Positions 6,401 through 15,761 of a stretch of DNA of 64,000 bases are shown here, piece by piece. Position 1 is the first letter of the stretch. Every line of letters starts with the position of its first letter. Source of the stretch: Euryarchaeota archaeon UBA463. Lineage in GTDB: Archaea; Thermoplasmatota; Poseidoniia; Poseidoniales; Thalassarchaeaceae. Location: positions 1 to 64,000 of the forward strand of contig DAOI01000011.1 of NCBI GenBank assembly GCA_002501805.1. Reading direction: 5' to 3'. Below the pieces are notes generated by a model. The model saw only the letters and a list, made by a program, of their open reading frames with translations, searched no databases and had not been told where the DNA came from. The translations under genes and the position numbers were made by a program.

Positions 6401-8158
6401 ATGGATGGGGGCAGGATTAGGCAGCTACTCACTGATGCGAAGGCTCACGCAGACGTGGGAGACATGCTCTTGGCCAGTCAACTTTATACAAAGGCAACAG
6501 AAATCGAACCCAACAATGCCGCGGCATGGTATGGACTCGGAGTAGTTCAAACAGCCAGAGGATTCCCAGATGACTCAAGGCTCGCTTTCGAGAAAGCAAA
6601 TATGCTAGATCCAGAGCATGCCCCTACTGCTGCTAATCTTGCTGTCTTATTGGAGAATATTGATCCTGTGAGGTCTTACGAGCTTGCAACTATGGCTGTA
6701 GGTAAATTAGGTAGTATCCAACAATTATCTGCTATAATTGAGAGTCGCAATGAATCAATAGTCGATAGTGATGCAGTGAAGTTAACGGATATTGAGCAGA
6801 ATGAAGAAGTACCAATGTTGGAGAGTCGTGAAACAAATGATGATTTTTCAAAATCAGAAGAAATACCAATAATAGAGAGTCGAAAAATTGAACATCAAGA
6901 GGATATATTATTGGAAGCCCGTCCGGTAGAAACAATTGATGAAGTCATCAATAATGCTAAAGAAATGCTAGCCACAAATAGGGCAAATGAGGCACTTTCA
7001 TCTATTAGGTCTAGATTAGAAACAGATGGATCAATGAACTATGAATTATGGTCACTGTGCGCAACTACATTATACATGATAGGGCACAATAATGAGGCCT
7101 TAGAGGCCATAGAATATGCTATTGCGATAGGGGACGATCGAGCAAAAACCCATTTCAATCACTCACAGATTCTCAAGGAACTAGGTAAAATTGAACAATC
7201 ATTACAATCAATTTCGAATGCACTAATTTCAGATCCTGAACATATCAATAGCCTGATTTCCATGGGAGAAATAAAGATACAGCAAAATGAGACAGAAGAG
7301 GCCATATCTTTCTGGGAAAGGGCATATACGATTTCTTCAGATGAGGAGCTAATGATACGTATTCAGAAGGCCAAAGATAGCGTATCCAAAGATGAAGAAA
7401 TTGAAAGTGGTGAAGAGTTAGTTATGGAATCCATCGATGAGAAAATTTCAATTGCAAGGGCTCTAACTGAGGATGGAGATTATGTTAATTCAGTAAAAGC
7501 CTGGAAGCGTCTTCTGGAAGTAAACAGAGACTCCCCAGAGATTTGGAATGGCATGGCAGATTCACTGTCTGCTGCTGGGCACGTTGATAGGGCATTACAG
7601 TGCAGGCAGAAAGCTAATTCACTGATCATGGAAGAAAGGGATGGCTCAATTTCAGAGCCCGAAGAAGAGCTGGATTTGATAGCGGCTGGAAAGGAAGCTC
7701 AGGAGATAATGGAGAATACAGAAAATTCTCCAGAAGTTGATGCCAACATATCTATCGAGTGGTACAATAAAGGTATCAATCTATTAGCTGAAGAGAGAGG
7801 ATCTGAGGCCCTGAGTTCCTTTGAAAAGGCGATAGGTGGGGCTCCCAAGGAAGAGCTAGAGCTTCGTGTCAAAGCACAAGCTGGCAGGGGTCATGCTCTG
7901 TATCAAATGGGTAAATACGGAGACAGCATTAGGTCCTATCATACTGCCATATCAATGAATCCCGAGGGAGTTAGTGGGAAACTTCTCTACAATATGGGTT
8001 CTTCATACGCTTCCCTAGAGCTCTTTCAGGATGCAGTTAAGTGTTTTATCCAAGCAATAGATAGAGGCCTAGATGATAATGATAGGGCACTCTGTAAAAA
8101 ACAGCTCAGCAGGTGTAAGATTTTGGCTAAAGAGCAGGCTAGAAGAGCTAGTCGATAA
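6401..8158 (+). CDS. Tetratricopeptide repeat (TPR) protein
   Basis: This 585-aa soluble protein has about eight TPR units. Two lie near residues 20-95, including AAAWYGLGVVQTARGFPDDS; three lie in the middle (residues about 205-310) and three at the C-terminus (about 455-575), including LLYNMGSSYASLELFQDA. Between them is an acidic linker with a repeated E-x-P-[ML/II]-E-S-R motif (around residues 140-170), suggesting a local duplication. TPR arrays act as protein-binding scaffolds; no enzymatic domain is visible and the partner is unknown. The stop overlaps the end of the convergent fdhD gene by 11 bases. Confidence 0.9.
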   Translation: MDGGRIRQLLTDAKAHADVGDMLLASQLYTKATEIEPNNAAAWYGLGVVQTARGFPDDSRLAFEKANMLDPEHAPTAANLAVLLENIDPVRSYELATMAVGKLGSIQQLSAIIESRNESIVDSDAVKLTDIEQNEEVPMLESRETNDDFSKSEEIPIIESRKIEHQEDILLEARPVETIDEVINNAKEMLATNRANEALSSIRSRLETDGSMNYELWSLCATTLYMIGHNNEALEAIEYAIAIGDDRAKTHFNHSQILKELGKIEQSLQSISNALISDPEHINSLISMGEIKIQQNETEEAISFWERAYTISSDEELMIRIQKAKDSVSKDEEIESGEELVMESIDEKISIARALTEDGDYVNSVKAWKRLLEVNRDSPEIWNGMADSLSAAGHVDRALQCRQKANSLIMEERDGSISEPEEELDLIAAGKEAQEIMENTENSPEVDANISIEWYNKGINLLAEERGSEALSSFEKAIGGAPKEELELRVKAQAGRGHALYQMGKYGDSIRSYHTAISMNPEGVSGKLLYNMGSSYASLELFQDAVKCFIQAIDRGLDDNDRALCKKQLSRCKILAKEQARRASR

Positions 8159-8957
8159 TAACTCTACTAGGGCAACTATACACTGAAGCAACCTCATTTT
8201 TAACAAATCCAATCAATGTCATTCCATGCTCCATTGACATCTCCACAGCCATAGAACTTGGTGCACCAACAGCAATAAAAATTGGTATACCGCACCTTAT
8301 TGCTTTGTAAGTTAATTCAAAGGAAGCCCTACCAGATACTACCAGAAAACCATCATTAATTGGAATTTTATTATCCATTAGGAAAGTGCCCATTAGCTTG
8401 TCAAGTGCGTTATGCCTACCTACATCTTCAGAGATTGAGATGAGATTTCCATTGTAGTCGATAATTGCAGCTGCATGAGAGCCCCCCGTTCTAGAAAAGA
8501 GCTCTTGCTTACTTCTGAGCAAATTTACTGATTGAGAGATTGAAGAGGATTGGATCTTCTTGTCGTTAGGTAAGACGGGCGCGTTTACTCGAATAAGAGA
8601 TGAAACAGAGCCCCGTCCACACAATCCACAAGCAGAAGAAACAGATGTCTTTCTGATATGCTCAGCCGAGTCAAAAGCACATTCATCAGCGATTTTTACT
8701 ACAAAATCATCATTATTGAAATTAATTTCGACTATGTCATCAGAGCTACTAATGACCCCCTCGCAATAAAGAAAACCATATACCAGTTCTATATCATTTC
8801 CAGGAGTTCTCATTAGAATGCCGAGTGAGTGTTCTTCGCCCAAATGTATCACTTTGATGGTCATGGCACGTTCTATTGCGACCTCGTCTGTTTCATGGGA
8901 ATGAGTATCATCAGAAAACTTCTGAATATCGACCTCAATTATTTTGTCCATGCTCAT
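8148..8957 (-). CDS. fdhD: FdhD sulfurtransferase (formate dehydrogenase accessory protein)
   Basis: FdhD transfers sulfur to the molybdenum cofactor of formate dehydrogenases. The motif SSACGLCGRGSV holds the conserved CxxC with the sulfur-carrying Cys. ISEDVGRHNALDK and VVSGRASFEL are strong family signatures, and the length of 269 aa is normal. No formate dehydrogenase gene is in view. The start (ATG 8957 or in-frame ATG 8951) is only about 24 bp from the divergent IscA-type gene. Confidence 0.93.
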   Translation of the reverse strand: MSMDKIIEVDIQKFSDDTHSHETDEVAIERAMTIKVIHLGEEHSLGILMRTPGNDIELVYGFLYCEGVISSSDDIVEINFNNDDFVVKIADECAFDSAEHIRKTSVSSACGLCGRGSVSSLIRVNAPVLPNDKKIQSSSISQSVNLLRSKQELFSRTGGSHAAAIIDYNGNLISISEDVGRHNALDKLMGTFLMDNKIPINDGFLVVSGRASFELTYKAIRCGIPIFIAVGAPSSMAVEMSMEHGMTLIGFVKNEVASVYSCPSRVIID

Positions 8958-8981
8958 CGTGCCCTATTCAAGTATTCATAG

Positions 8982-9419
8982 ATGACGATGGTTGTCGCAA
9001 CTGTTCAAATACAGCGAGTGTTAGCGAGGCACATGGGCATCCTAGGGGGTGAAGGCTTCTCGCTACCCGTTGTTTCCAAAGTCGATGTGGTCGATGTCAG
9101 TATTGAGCTTACTGAAACCGCTAAGGCCGCACTGTCTGCTTCTATGTCCGGTGAAGAGGATACTCACGTTCTACTGATCAGTGCGCAATCAGGAGGATGT
9201 TCTGGCTTTATGTACGATATGGCAATTGTGGAGGAACCAGATAACTCCGGCTTTCAAAAAATTCAATTCGAGGGGATCAGGATTTTCATCCATGATAAAG
9301 ATAGTACGATGCTAAATGGAATCCGTGTCGATTACAAGGACTCATTGATGGGGGGAGGGTTCCAAATAGAGAACCCAAATGCTAGCAAGTCGTGTGGTTG
9401 TGGCCAATCCTTCAGTTGA
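8982..9419 (+). CDS. HesB/IscA-family iron-sulfur cluster assembly protein
   Basis: The A-type carrier pattern is clear: SIELTETAKAAL at the domain start, SGGCSGFMYDM with the first conserved Cys, the DYKDSLMGGGFQIENPNA block, and SCGCGQSFS with the two C-terminal Cys. It delivers or stores Fe-S clusters during assembly. The domain begins near residue 38, so the first about 17 residues from ATG 8982 may not be translated; ATG 9033, preceded by GCGAGG, is a good alternative start. The YgfZ-type gene follows after four bases, a sensible pairing in Fe-S cluster maturation. Confidence 0.9.
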   Translation: MTMVVATVQIQRVLARHMGILGGEGFSLPVVSKVDVVDVSIELTETAKAALSASMSGEEDTHVLLISAQSGGCSGFMYDMAIVEEPDNSGFQKIQFEGIRIFIHDKDSTMLNGIRVDYKDSLMGGGFQIENPNASKSCGCGQSFS

Positions 9420-9423
9420 TACA

Positions 9424-10326
9424 ATGAGTACTGCCTCAGAAAATTCTGCTCAGATTTATCTAGTGAAATCTAGTATATCAGTTATGGAAGGTTTAGAATG
9501 TGTAAACCATTTGAATAATATCCTATCAACCGATATAACCTCATTAGATAAAGGCATGAGGATGGATGGATTAATCTGTGATTCCAATGGCAGAGTTACA
9601 GATATAGTAAATTGCTACCATATGGGGCAGAGTATATTGATCGTTGGAATAGATTCCAATACAGACAGTACTAGAGAATTACTTACGAAGGGAATACCCT
9701 GGAATCAAAATCTGTCATTATTAGATGGAAATGGAGTATTGGAACATCTCAGAATAATTGGTCGTCACCCGTCTTCTTTAGTAGAGAGTCTTTATCCAGA
9801 ATTATCTGAATTATCTGAACATAAATATTCAGAATTTGAAAACGTAGTATTCTCGAAATTTATGCACAATGAGCATGAAATAATTGATTTAATTGTAAGG
9901 AGTGATAATACCGATTTCTATGGCAGGTTAGAAAGGCATGATTACAAAATTTCTAAATTAGAAGACTGGGAGTTTGCAAGAATAACAGTTGGATACCCAG
10001 GATCTAATGAGGCCAACACTAAATTTCTGCCACATGATATAGGAATGATAAATCTGATTTCTCTCAACAAGGGGTGTTATCCGGGACAGGAAATACATGC
10101 AAGGCTGGATAGTAGAAGTAAGCCAAAGAAAAGGATGGTTGTATTGGCCACAGGTGATGCCCTAGAGATCGGCAAGCATTCTTTATCGGATGGCAACAGT
10201 GTCAATGTAACTTCAAAAGCGCTTAGAGATGGTTTACATTTGTCAATGGGGATATGTTCTGTAGACGTGTCAAATGATGCGACACTAGTAAACTGTAATG
10301 GATATTCGAAGCTTACTTTAATTTGA
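9424..10326 (+). CDS. YgfZ/GcvT-like folate-binding Fe-S maturation protein
   Basis: The C-terminal motif NKGCYPGQEIHARLDSR is the diagnostic K-G-C-Y-x-G-Q-E signature of the YgfZ/IBA57 family, which needs tetrahydrofolate and helps A-type carriers supply [4Fe-4S] clusters. The N-terminal part (DGLICDSNGRVTDI) matches the aminomethyltransferase-like fold. ATG 9424 gives 300 aa and begins five bases after the IscA-type stop. The pairing with an IscA homologue mirrors the ISCA-IBA57 partnership. It ends two bases before the convergent membrane-protein gene. Confidence 0.88.
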   Translation: MSTASENSAQIYLVKSSISVMEGLECVNHLNNILSTDITSLDKGMRMDGLICDSNGRVTDIVNCYHMGQSILIVGIDSNTDSTRELLTKGIPWNQNLSLLDGNGVLEHLRIIGRHPSSLVESLYPELSELSEHKYSEFENVVFSKFMHNEHEIIDLIVRSDNTDFYGRLERHDYKISKLEDWEFARITVGYPGSNEANTKFLPHDIGMINLISLNKGCYPGQEIHARLDSRSKPKKRMVVLATGDALEIGKHSLSDGNSVNVTSKALRDGLHLSMGICSVDVSNDATLVNCNGYSKLTLI

Positions 10327-10328
10327 TT

Positions 10329-11423
10329 CTAATTATCGAATAAGTCGGAATCTACAAGTGTGATCTCCTCATTATTTTCTATCCATTCACGCATTGTCAT
10401 TAGTGGTGAAATTCTAAGTGTGCCTAGGTGCCTGGTGAATAAATATACCATGGGATCATGTCTTTCTACAATCTGCATTTGGAAAAGTGACTTTATCCTA
10501 TCACTACGTGATTCGAAGAATGCAAATTCAACAGCTACTCCAATTATTGTAGCAGTGTACAGAACTAATAGTACGGAGATTGAGAATACTACGGGGTCTC
10601 CAAGCAAGTCTCCAGATCTTAACTGGCTTCCGTATATTAGTTGTCTAGAAAGAAGGAAAATTAGGCCAATGCCGACGGAAGGACCCAGTGCATCATCCAC
10701 AAGAGAGTGCATTGGTATTAGCCTTCTTTTAGTTGGATCGGCGAAAACTAGTGATGTCATTGTTGCGGCCCTAATGACAGAGATTACTGAAACTAAAAAG
10801 ATGTAGAACGCGGCACTCAAAACCATAACTTGCCTAGGCTCTATGGGTAGATATAGTACAATTAGAAATGCGAAAATTCCCAAGAAGACGGTGATAGGCA
10901 TTCTATGTGTTGAGTCTAGAACCCTGTCTAGAGTTCCTGTGCCATCATCAAGTCTAGGTATTCCGATAATTTCCCACCTAGTTACTCTCCTGATGATATT
11001 AGCAACATAAGAAAGAAGTCCCTTGTCTATTAGTATCCATTCTATTGGTCTGAACATCGGTAAGAGAATAATAGTGACAAAGAAGGCGAAAATTCCAAGC
11101 AGAGGGGAGAAAATCAGAGCTGGTAAAAGAAGAAAGTGCTGGGGTCCCAACGGCCTCAATAAATCGGACTCAATCCTAGATTGCCTTTCCTTGTTGATGA
11201 GGAGCCTCCTCGCCTCTGAATCCAATTCAGTTCTGTATCTTTTTATCGGTATTCCCGAATCTAGTACCCGACGAACCTTCTCTCTGTAGTGCTCGTGCTC
11301 GGGCTCCATTCCTACCCACCACTTCCATCCAAATCTAAGAGGAAGGGTGAGGAGAACGGGGAGAAGTAGTATGAGGAGGCCTGTTGCTAGCCCTTCGACC
11401 GGTTCAGCCACGGCACATGGCAA
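10329..11423 (-). CDS. Hypothetical polytopic membrane protein
   Basis: I do not recognise this 364-aa protein. There are about six hydrophobic segments: LATGLLILLLPVLLTLPL at the N-terminus, LLLPALIFSPLLGIFAFFVTI, MPITVFLGIFAFLIVLYL, VMVLSAAFYIFLVSVISVI, SVGIGLIFLLS and VVFSISVLLVLYTATIIGV. Between the first and second lies a charged, basic region with many Arg, and the C-terminus (about 55 residues) is hydrophilic. The fold suggests an integral membrane scaffold or transporter, but no motif supports either. Confidence 0.78.
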   Translation of the reverse strand: MPCAVAEPVEGLATGLLILLLPVLLTLPLRFGWKWWVGMEPEHEHYREKVRRVLDSGIPIKRYRTELDSEARRLLINKERQSRIESDLLRPLGPQHFLLLPALIFSPLLGIFAFFVTIILLPMFRPIEWILIDKGLLSYVANIIRRVTRWEIIGIPRLDDGTGTLDRVLDSTHRMPITVFLGIFAFLIVLYLPIEPRQVMVLSAAFYIFLVSVISVIRAATMTSLVFADPTKRRLIPMHSLVDDALGPSVGIGLIFLLSRQLIYGSQLRSGDLLGDPVVFSISVLLVLYTATIIGVAVEFAFFESRSDRIKSLFQMQIVERHDPMVYLFTRHLGTLRISPLMTMREWIENNEEITLVDSDLFDN

Positions 11424-11485
11424 GAATGCCTCCCTTAGAAGAAACCGGTGTTGTTACCGATAAAATGTAGTTAATGAAGTCATTA

Positions 11486-12088
11486 TCAATTAGCCGAATT
11501 ATACAGATTGGCTACAGATGGCCAGTCAACCACATTCCACCACGCATTGATGTAATCGCCTCTTCCTGGGCCGAACTTCTTGTAATATGCGTGTTCCCAT
11601 ACATCCAGACCCAATATTGGTTGGCCACCGCAACCACCTTCCATTAGTGGGTTATCTTGATTTGGGGTTGAGCAAATGCACAACTTTCCACCATCCTTCA
11701 CACAAAGCCATGCCCAACCACTACCGAATCTTGTCATTGCGGCATTAGCGAATAATTGTTGGAATGCCTCGAAAGAGCCGAACTCATCATCGATAGCTGA
11801 GGCAAGATCACCTTCTGGTCGACCTCCCCCATTAGGGCACATAACTGTCCAGAAAAGCCTGTGATTCCAGAACCCTCCTCCATTATTCCTGACAGATGGA
11901 TTGTCACTATGATTTGCGAGAAGTTCCTCTATGGACAAATCCTCCATTTCAGTACCCTTAATGGCTGCATTAAGCTTTGAGGTATAACCCGCATGGTGCT
12001 TGCTATGATGAATTTCCATAGTAAGAGAATCAATGTGTGGCTCTAGTGCATCGTAGTCGTAAGATAATTCAGGTAGCTGAAATGTCAT
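11486..12088 (-). CDS. sod: Superoxide dismutase (Mn/Fe family, likely Mn type)
   Basis: It dismutates superoxide in the cytoplasm. Metal ligands are visible as the first His in EIHHSKHHAGY, His in FWNHRLFW, and Asp and His in DVWEHAYY. The sequence NNGGGFWNH together with NQDNPLM carries the Gly and Gln arrangement seen in Mn enzymes and not the Gln of AAQ-type Fe enzymes, so Mn or cambialistic use is favoured. ATG 12088 gives 200 aa beginning MTFQLPELSYDYDALEP, the normal SOD start; an upstream in-frame ATG at 12235 would add 49 unrelated residues and run into the divergent serA start. Confidence 0.95.
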   Translation of the reverse strand: MTFQLPELSYDYDALEPHIDSLTMEIHHSKHHAGYTSKLNAAIKGTEMEDLSIEELLANHSDNPSVRNNGGGFWNHRLFWTVMCPNGGGRPEGDLASAIDDEFGSFEAFQQLFANAAMTRFGSGWAWLCVKDGGKLCICSTPNQDNPLMEGGCGGQPILGLDVWEHAYYKKFGPGRGDYINAWWNVVDWPSVANLYNSAN

Positions 12089-12169
12089 GTTATCATATGA
12101 CCGAAGAGGCGGTATGATATCAATACTACTTCTGGTAAACTTCATCTTAACTATCGCACTCGGGTATCT

Positions 12170-13138
12170 ATGAGGATAGCTGTTACCGATGGAATAGATG
12201 TCAATGCGAAGAAGCATCTGGAAGAATTTGGACATACGGTTTCAGAGAAACACTACAGTAACGAAGAATTGATTGGTGGCTGTATTAGTGAATATGATAT
12301 TGTCGTAATCAGAAGTGCAACAAAATTGACTGCGGACGTGATAAAGGCCAATACTGCAAAAGACAGCAAGCTTTCCTTGATAATTAGAGCTGGTGTCGGT
12401 GTGGATAACATCGATTTACCTTCTGCCTCGGAGAATTCAGTGCTAGTTTGTAATACTCCAAGCGCATCTACTAATGCAGTTGTTGAGCTGACCATTGGAC
12501 ATCTGATTTCTAGTTGCAGGAATATTTCTAAAGGAGATAGAAAAATGAGGAATGGCGTGTGGGCTAAGAAAGGGTTGCGCGGTTCAGAGTTGCGTGGTAA
12601 GAACCTAGGGCTCTTGGGGTATGGAAGAATAGCCAGAGGAGTGGCAGATATTGCAAGATCTATAGGGATGAAAATTCATGCATATGACCCCTATGTCAAA
12701 TCCGATCAAAATGGTTGTATGTTTCATGATTCAGTAGAGTCATTGTTCAGTTCTTGTACTCATGTATCCATACATTGCTTCCTATCTGATGAAACAAGGC
12801 ATCTAGTAGATTACGATATGATATCCCTGATGCCTCAAAAGGGAGAAGATGGCATTCAATGTGGTAATCACATAGTGAATTGCGCACGGGGGGGAATCAT
12901 CGACGAGGAGGGTATATTCCGCGCAATTAGTAATGGTCAACTCACCACAGCATCTTTGGATGTCTTTGAGGTAGAGCCCGCGCTAAAATCTAATTTACTG
13001 CAATTAGATGGTTTCCAAGCAACTCCACACATAGGGGCTTCTACTAATGAGGCACAAAGTCGCATTGGGCATGAGATAGTTTCAATTGTACAATCTCATA
13101 GTAAAGGAGAGACTCCTGACTCATGCTTAAACAGATAA
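12170..13138 (+). CDS. serA: D-3-phosphoglycerate dehydrogenase (short form)
   Basis: This NAD-dependent 2-hydroxyacid dehydrogenase begins serine synthesis. The Rossmann motif LGLLGYGRIARGVAD, the substrate segment IRAGVGVDNID, VNCARGGIIDEE with catalytic Arg, and TPHIGASTNEAQ with catalytic His are all present. At 322 aa it lacks the C-terminal ACT regulatory domain of long SerA, so serine feedback is not expected through that domain. It is divergent from sod and convergent with valS. Confidence 0.88.
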   Translation: MRIAVTDGIDVNAKKHLEEFGHTVSEKHYSNEELIGGCISEYDIVVIRSATKLTADVIKANTAKDSKLSLIIRAGVGVDNIDLPSASENSVLVCNTPSASTNAVVELTIGHLISSCRNISKGDRKMRNGVWAKKGLRGSELRGKNLGLLGYGRIARGVADIARSIGMKIHAYDPYVKSDQNGCMFHDSVESLFSSCTHVSIHCFLSDETRHLVDYDMISLMPQKGEDGIQCGNHIVNCARGGIIDEEGIFRAISNGQLTTASLDVFEVEPALKSNLLQLDGFQATPHIGASTNEAQSRIGHEIVSIVQSHSKGETPDSCLNR

Positions 13139-13146
13139 TTGCATAA

Positions 13147-15624
13147 TTACTTGACAATGCTGTGCATTGTAGTGAGGGATGTTTGTAAATCAACTAAACT
13201 AGAAGGTACCTCAACGTCAGAAATTTCCGATTTCAGAGATAGGCCTCGATCTTTCTTCATCTTCCAAATTCTAGAGTTGAAATCAATTAAATCGTCTGTT
13301 ATAGAAAGATATGGTGCAACATCGACGATTTCCGTTACTGCTAGACTAGGGAATTTTCTGATATCCACGGCGCTGTGTTCGTAGAGAGTAGTTGAAAGAT
13401 AATCTGTGAAAAATGGACATACGGGAGAAAATACCGTCAATATATCTCTTACAATTCTATGCAACGTCCAAGTTGCGGAAATATCCCCATCATACAATCT
13501 AGACTTGGACATCTCGAGCCAATGACCGGGGAATATTCCGGTAGAGAATGCTTTAATCGACTGTGTAGCACTGTAGATATCCATCTTTTCCCATGAATTT
13601 CTTACACTCTGCATCATTTCATCGAATTCCGATAATATCCATAAGTCCTCAAAAGCCAAATCATTTGGTGACGAATCAAGAGACTTAGGAACTTCAAATT
13701 GACTAGCTAATCTTGCTATATTGAACATTTTTGTCAACACACCGAAATACTTCGACTCTATTTCTTCTGGATTGATATGGAAATCGTCTCCAACCTGGGC
13801 GTCACATGCCTTCCAAAGTCTGAAACACTCACTACCAATTTTGTTAGCCTTGAGTGAAACCTGCTTACCTTCTGGGCCTTTGATCTTCCATGATCCAGTA
13901 CGTCCCCCTGCTCCACATTCCAAAACAGAGTCAGCATCAATTCCATTTCCTAGAGACTTTGACATCTTTCTTCCCCATGGATCCATTCCTAGCCCATCTA
14001 TCCAGACGCTTTCAAAGGCCGGCTTGTCGAACAATAATGCACTCTTGAGCATGGTATAATATAGCCATGTTCTAACAATTTCTTTACCCTGTGGCCTCAA
14101 CGCTGTTGGGAATGCCCTTTCAAACATGTCCGGGTTACTGATGTAACCACTAACATACAAGTTAGAGTTTGAGGAGTCCATCCACGTATCGAATACTTTG
14201 GTCTCACCCGATAGAGTTCCTAGTGAATCAGCAATTTCATCATACAGGCCTATAAATTCCCTATTTACTCTGTCTAGAACCTCGGAGCCTTTCGGAGGAG
14301 AATCTCTCCATGGCTGAACATAAGATCCGTTAGGAGGAACAACAACCTTAGAGGCATCTTCTGAGTACCATATGGGAACCTCAGTATGGTACCACCTCCT
14401 CCTGCTTATGGGCCAGTCTATGGAAATACCTTCCATCCAATCGAAAAGAAATTGCTTATTTCTCTCAGGAACGAAATTACACTGAGCAGTTATCTCCGAT
14501 AGCCTGTCAATAACATGTGTTTGCCTAACATACCATTCTTTCAGTAGAATGATTTCCACGGGATTTCCCCCTCTCTCGCTAACTGGAATTTCTTGCATCC
14601 TTCTATTCGAGGACTGCATTTTCCCAGATTGCTCTAGAATCTCTATTGCCTTGTTCCTAGCATCTAGGACATTCAAACCCTGTAAAGGACCTGAAATTTC
14701 TGTCAACTTTCCATCCAAATCGATGGCGACAAACGGCTTAAGTGAAAGCTCTCTAAATATTGAAACATCATTTTGATCTCCAAAAGAGCAGACCATCAAT
14801 ACTCCACTACCGAAATCTGACTTTACCGATGGATGGGTCATTATCTCCACAGTATTCGATCTGCCGTTTACATCAATGGGCAATATCACTCTATTGCCAA
14901 CCAAATGCTGATATCTCTCATCATCAGGATGAACCATTACGACTCCACAGGCACAAATTAACTCTGGCCTGGTAGTAGATATCACAAGCTCTTCGCCATC
15001 TTCAGTTTTCCAGATTATGTCACATAGAAGTGTCTCTCTTGTAACTCTCTGAACCTCAGCATCCGCGATTGTTGTGCCCTCAACTGGATCGTAAATATTA
15101 GGCCTTAAGTCTTCAATAATATCTCCTCTCTTGAACAAATCAACAAAGATCGATTGAGTTACTGACCTATATTCTGGATCATCTGTCAGATACTCATTTT
15201 GATAATCACAAGATAGTCCCACTCTTTTTGCAATATGCCTCATTTCTTGAGTATAGACTTCTATTGTGTCCTTACAAAGATCAATGAACTCCCCTCTCTC
15301 ATACGTCCGCATTTTCTTTCCAGTTTTCTTCTCCACAGTAAACTCGATATTGATTCCATTCCTATCAACTCCCCATGGAAATAGCACCTCTTTACCGATT
15401 AATCTCTGGCTTCTAGCGATCACATCTATCATGCTATACTGAGCTACAGCTCCAATATGCCATGTTCCACTAGGATAGGGAGGAGGAGTATCTATTACGA
15501 AGAGCTCTTTTTCACTATTAGGATTGAAAGAATATCTAGATGGATTGGAATCATAATGTGACTCTTGAATCCTTTTTTCTAGATCTATGGTCCACCTCTT
15601 ATCGGTGATCTTTGGGTCTCCCAT
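13147..15624 (-). CDS. valS: Valyl-tRNA synthetase
   Basis: This class I synthetase charges tRNA-Val. Residues near 45-60 hold PPPYPSGTWHIGA, the HIGH motif with the Pro-rich lead-in typical of ValRS, and KMSKSLGNG lies about two thirds along the protein. The CP1 editing region between them contains ISTTRPELI, and the C-terminal anticodon-binding helical domain is present. The length of 825 aa suits archaeal ValRS. The gene is alone on the minus strand, convergent with serA. Confidence 0.96.
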   Translation of the reverse strand: MGDPKITDKRWTIDLEKRIQESHYDSNPSRYSFNPNSEKELFVIDTPPPYPSGTWHIGAVAQYSMIDVIARSQRLIGKEVLFPWGVDRNGINIEFTVEKKTGKKMRTYERGEFIDLCKDTIEVYTQEMRHIAKRVGLSCDYQNEYLTDDPEYRSVTQSIFVDLFKRGDIIEDLRPNIYDPVEGTTIADAEVQRVTRETLLCDIIWKTEDGEELVISTTRPELICACGVVMVHPDDERYQHLVGNRVILPIDVNGRSNTVEIMTHPSVKSDFGSGVLMVCSFGDQNDVSIFRELSLKPFVAIDLDGKLTEISGPLQGLNVLDARNKAIEILEQSGKMQSSNRRMQEIPVSERGGNPVEIILLKEWYVRQTHVIDRLSEITAQCNFVPERNKQFLFDWMEGISIDWPISRRRWYHTEVPIWYSEDASKVVVPPNGSYVQPWRDSPPKGSEVLDRVNREFIGLYDEIADSLGTLSGETKVFDTWMDSSNSNLYVSGYISNPDMFERAFPTALRPQGKEIVRTWLYYTMLKSALLFDKPAFESVWIDGLGMDPWGRKMSKSLGNGIDADSVLECGAGGRTGSWKIKGPEGKQVSLKANKIGSECFRLWKACDAQVGDDFHINPEEIESKYFGVLTKMFNIARLASQFEVPKSLDSSPNDLAFEDLWILSEFDEMMQSVRNSWEKMDIYSATQSIKAFSTGIFPGHWLEMSKSRLYDGDISATWTLHRIVRDILTVFSPVCPFFTDYLSTTLYEHSAVDIRKFPSLAVTEIVDVAPYLSITDDLIDFNSRIWKMKKDRGLSLKSEISDVEVPSSLVDLQTSLTTMHSIVK

Positions 15625-15761
15625 ATGGCAACTCTGTTATGCGCCTGAGAACACTCATTATTCACTGTTGCCGAATTATTCAGAACCGATAATATTGCAT
15701 TTGCGATTAACTAAACAGCGTGGGGTTGAAGTCCCTTCGGTACTCGCAGAGGTACGGTATC

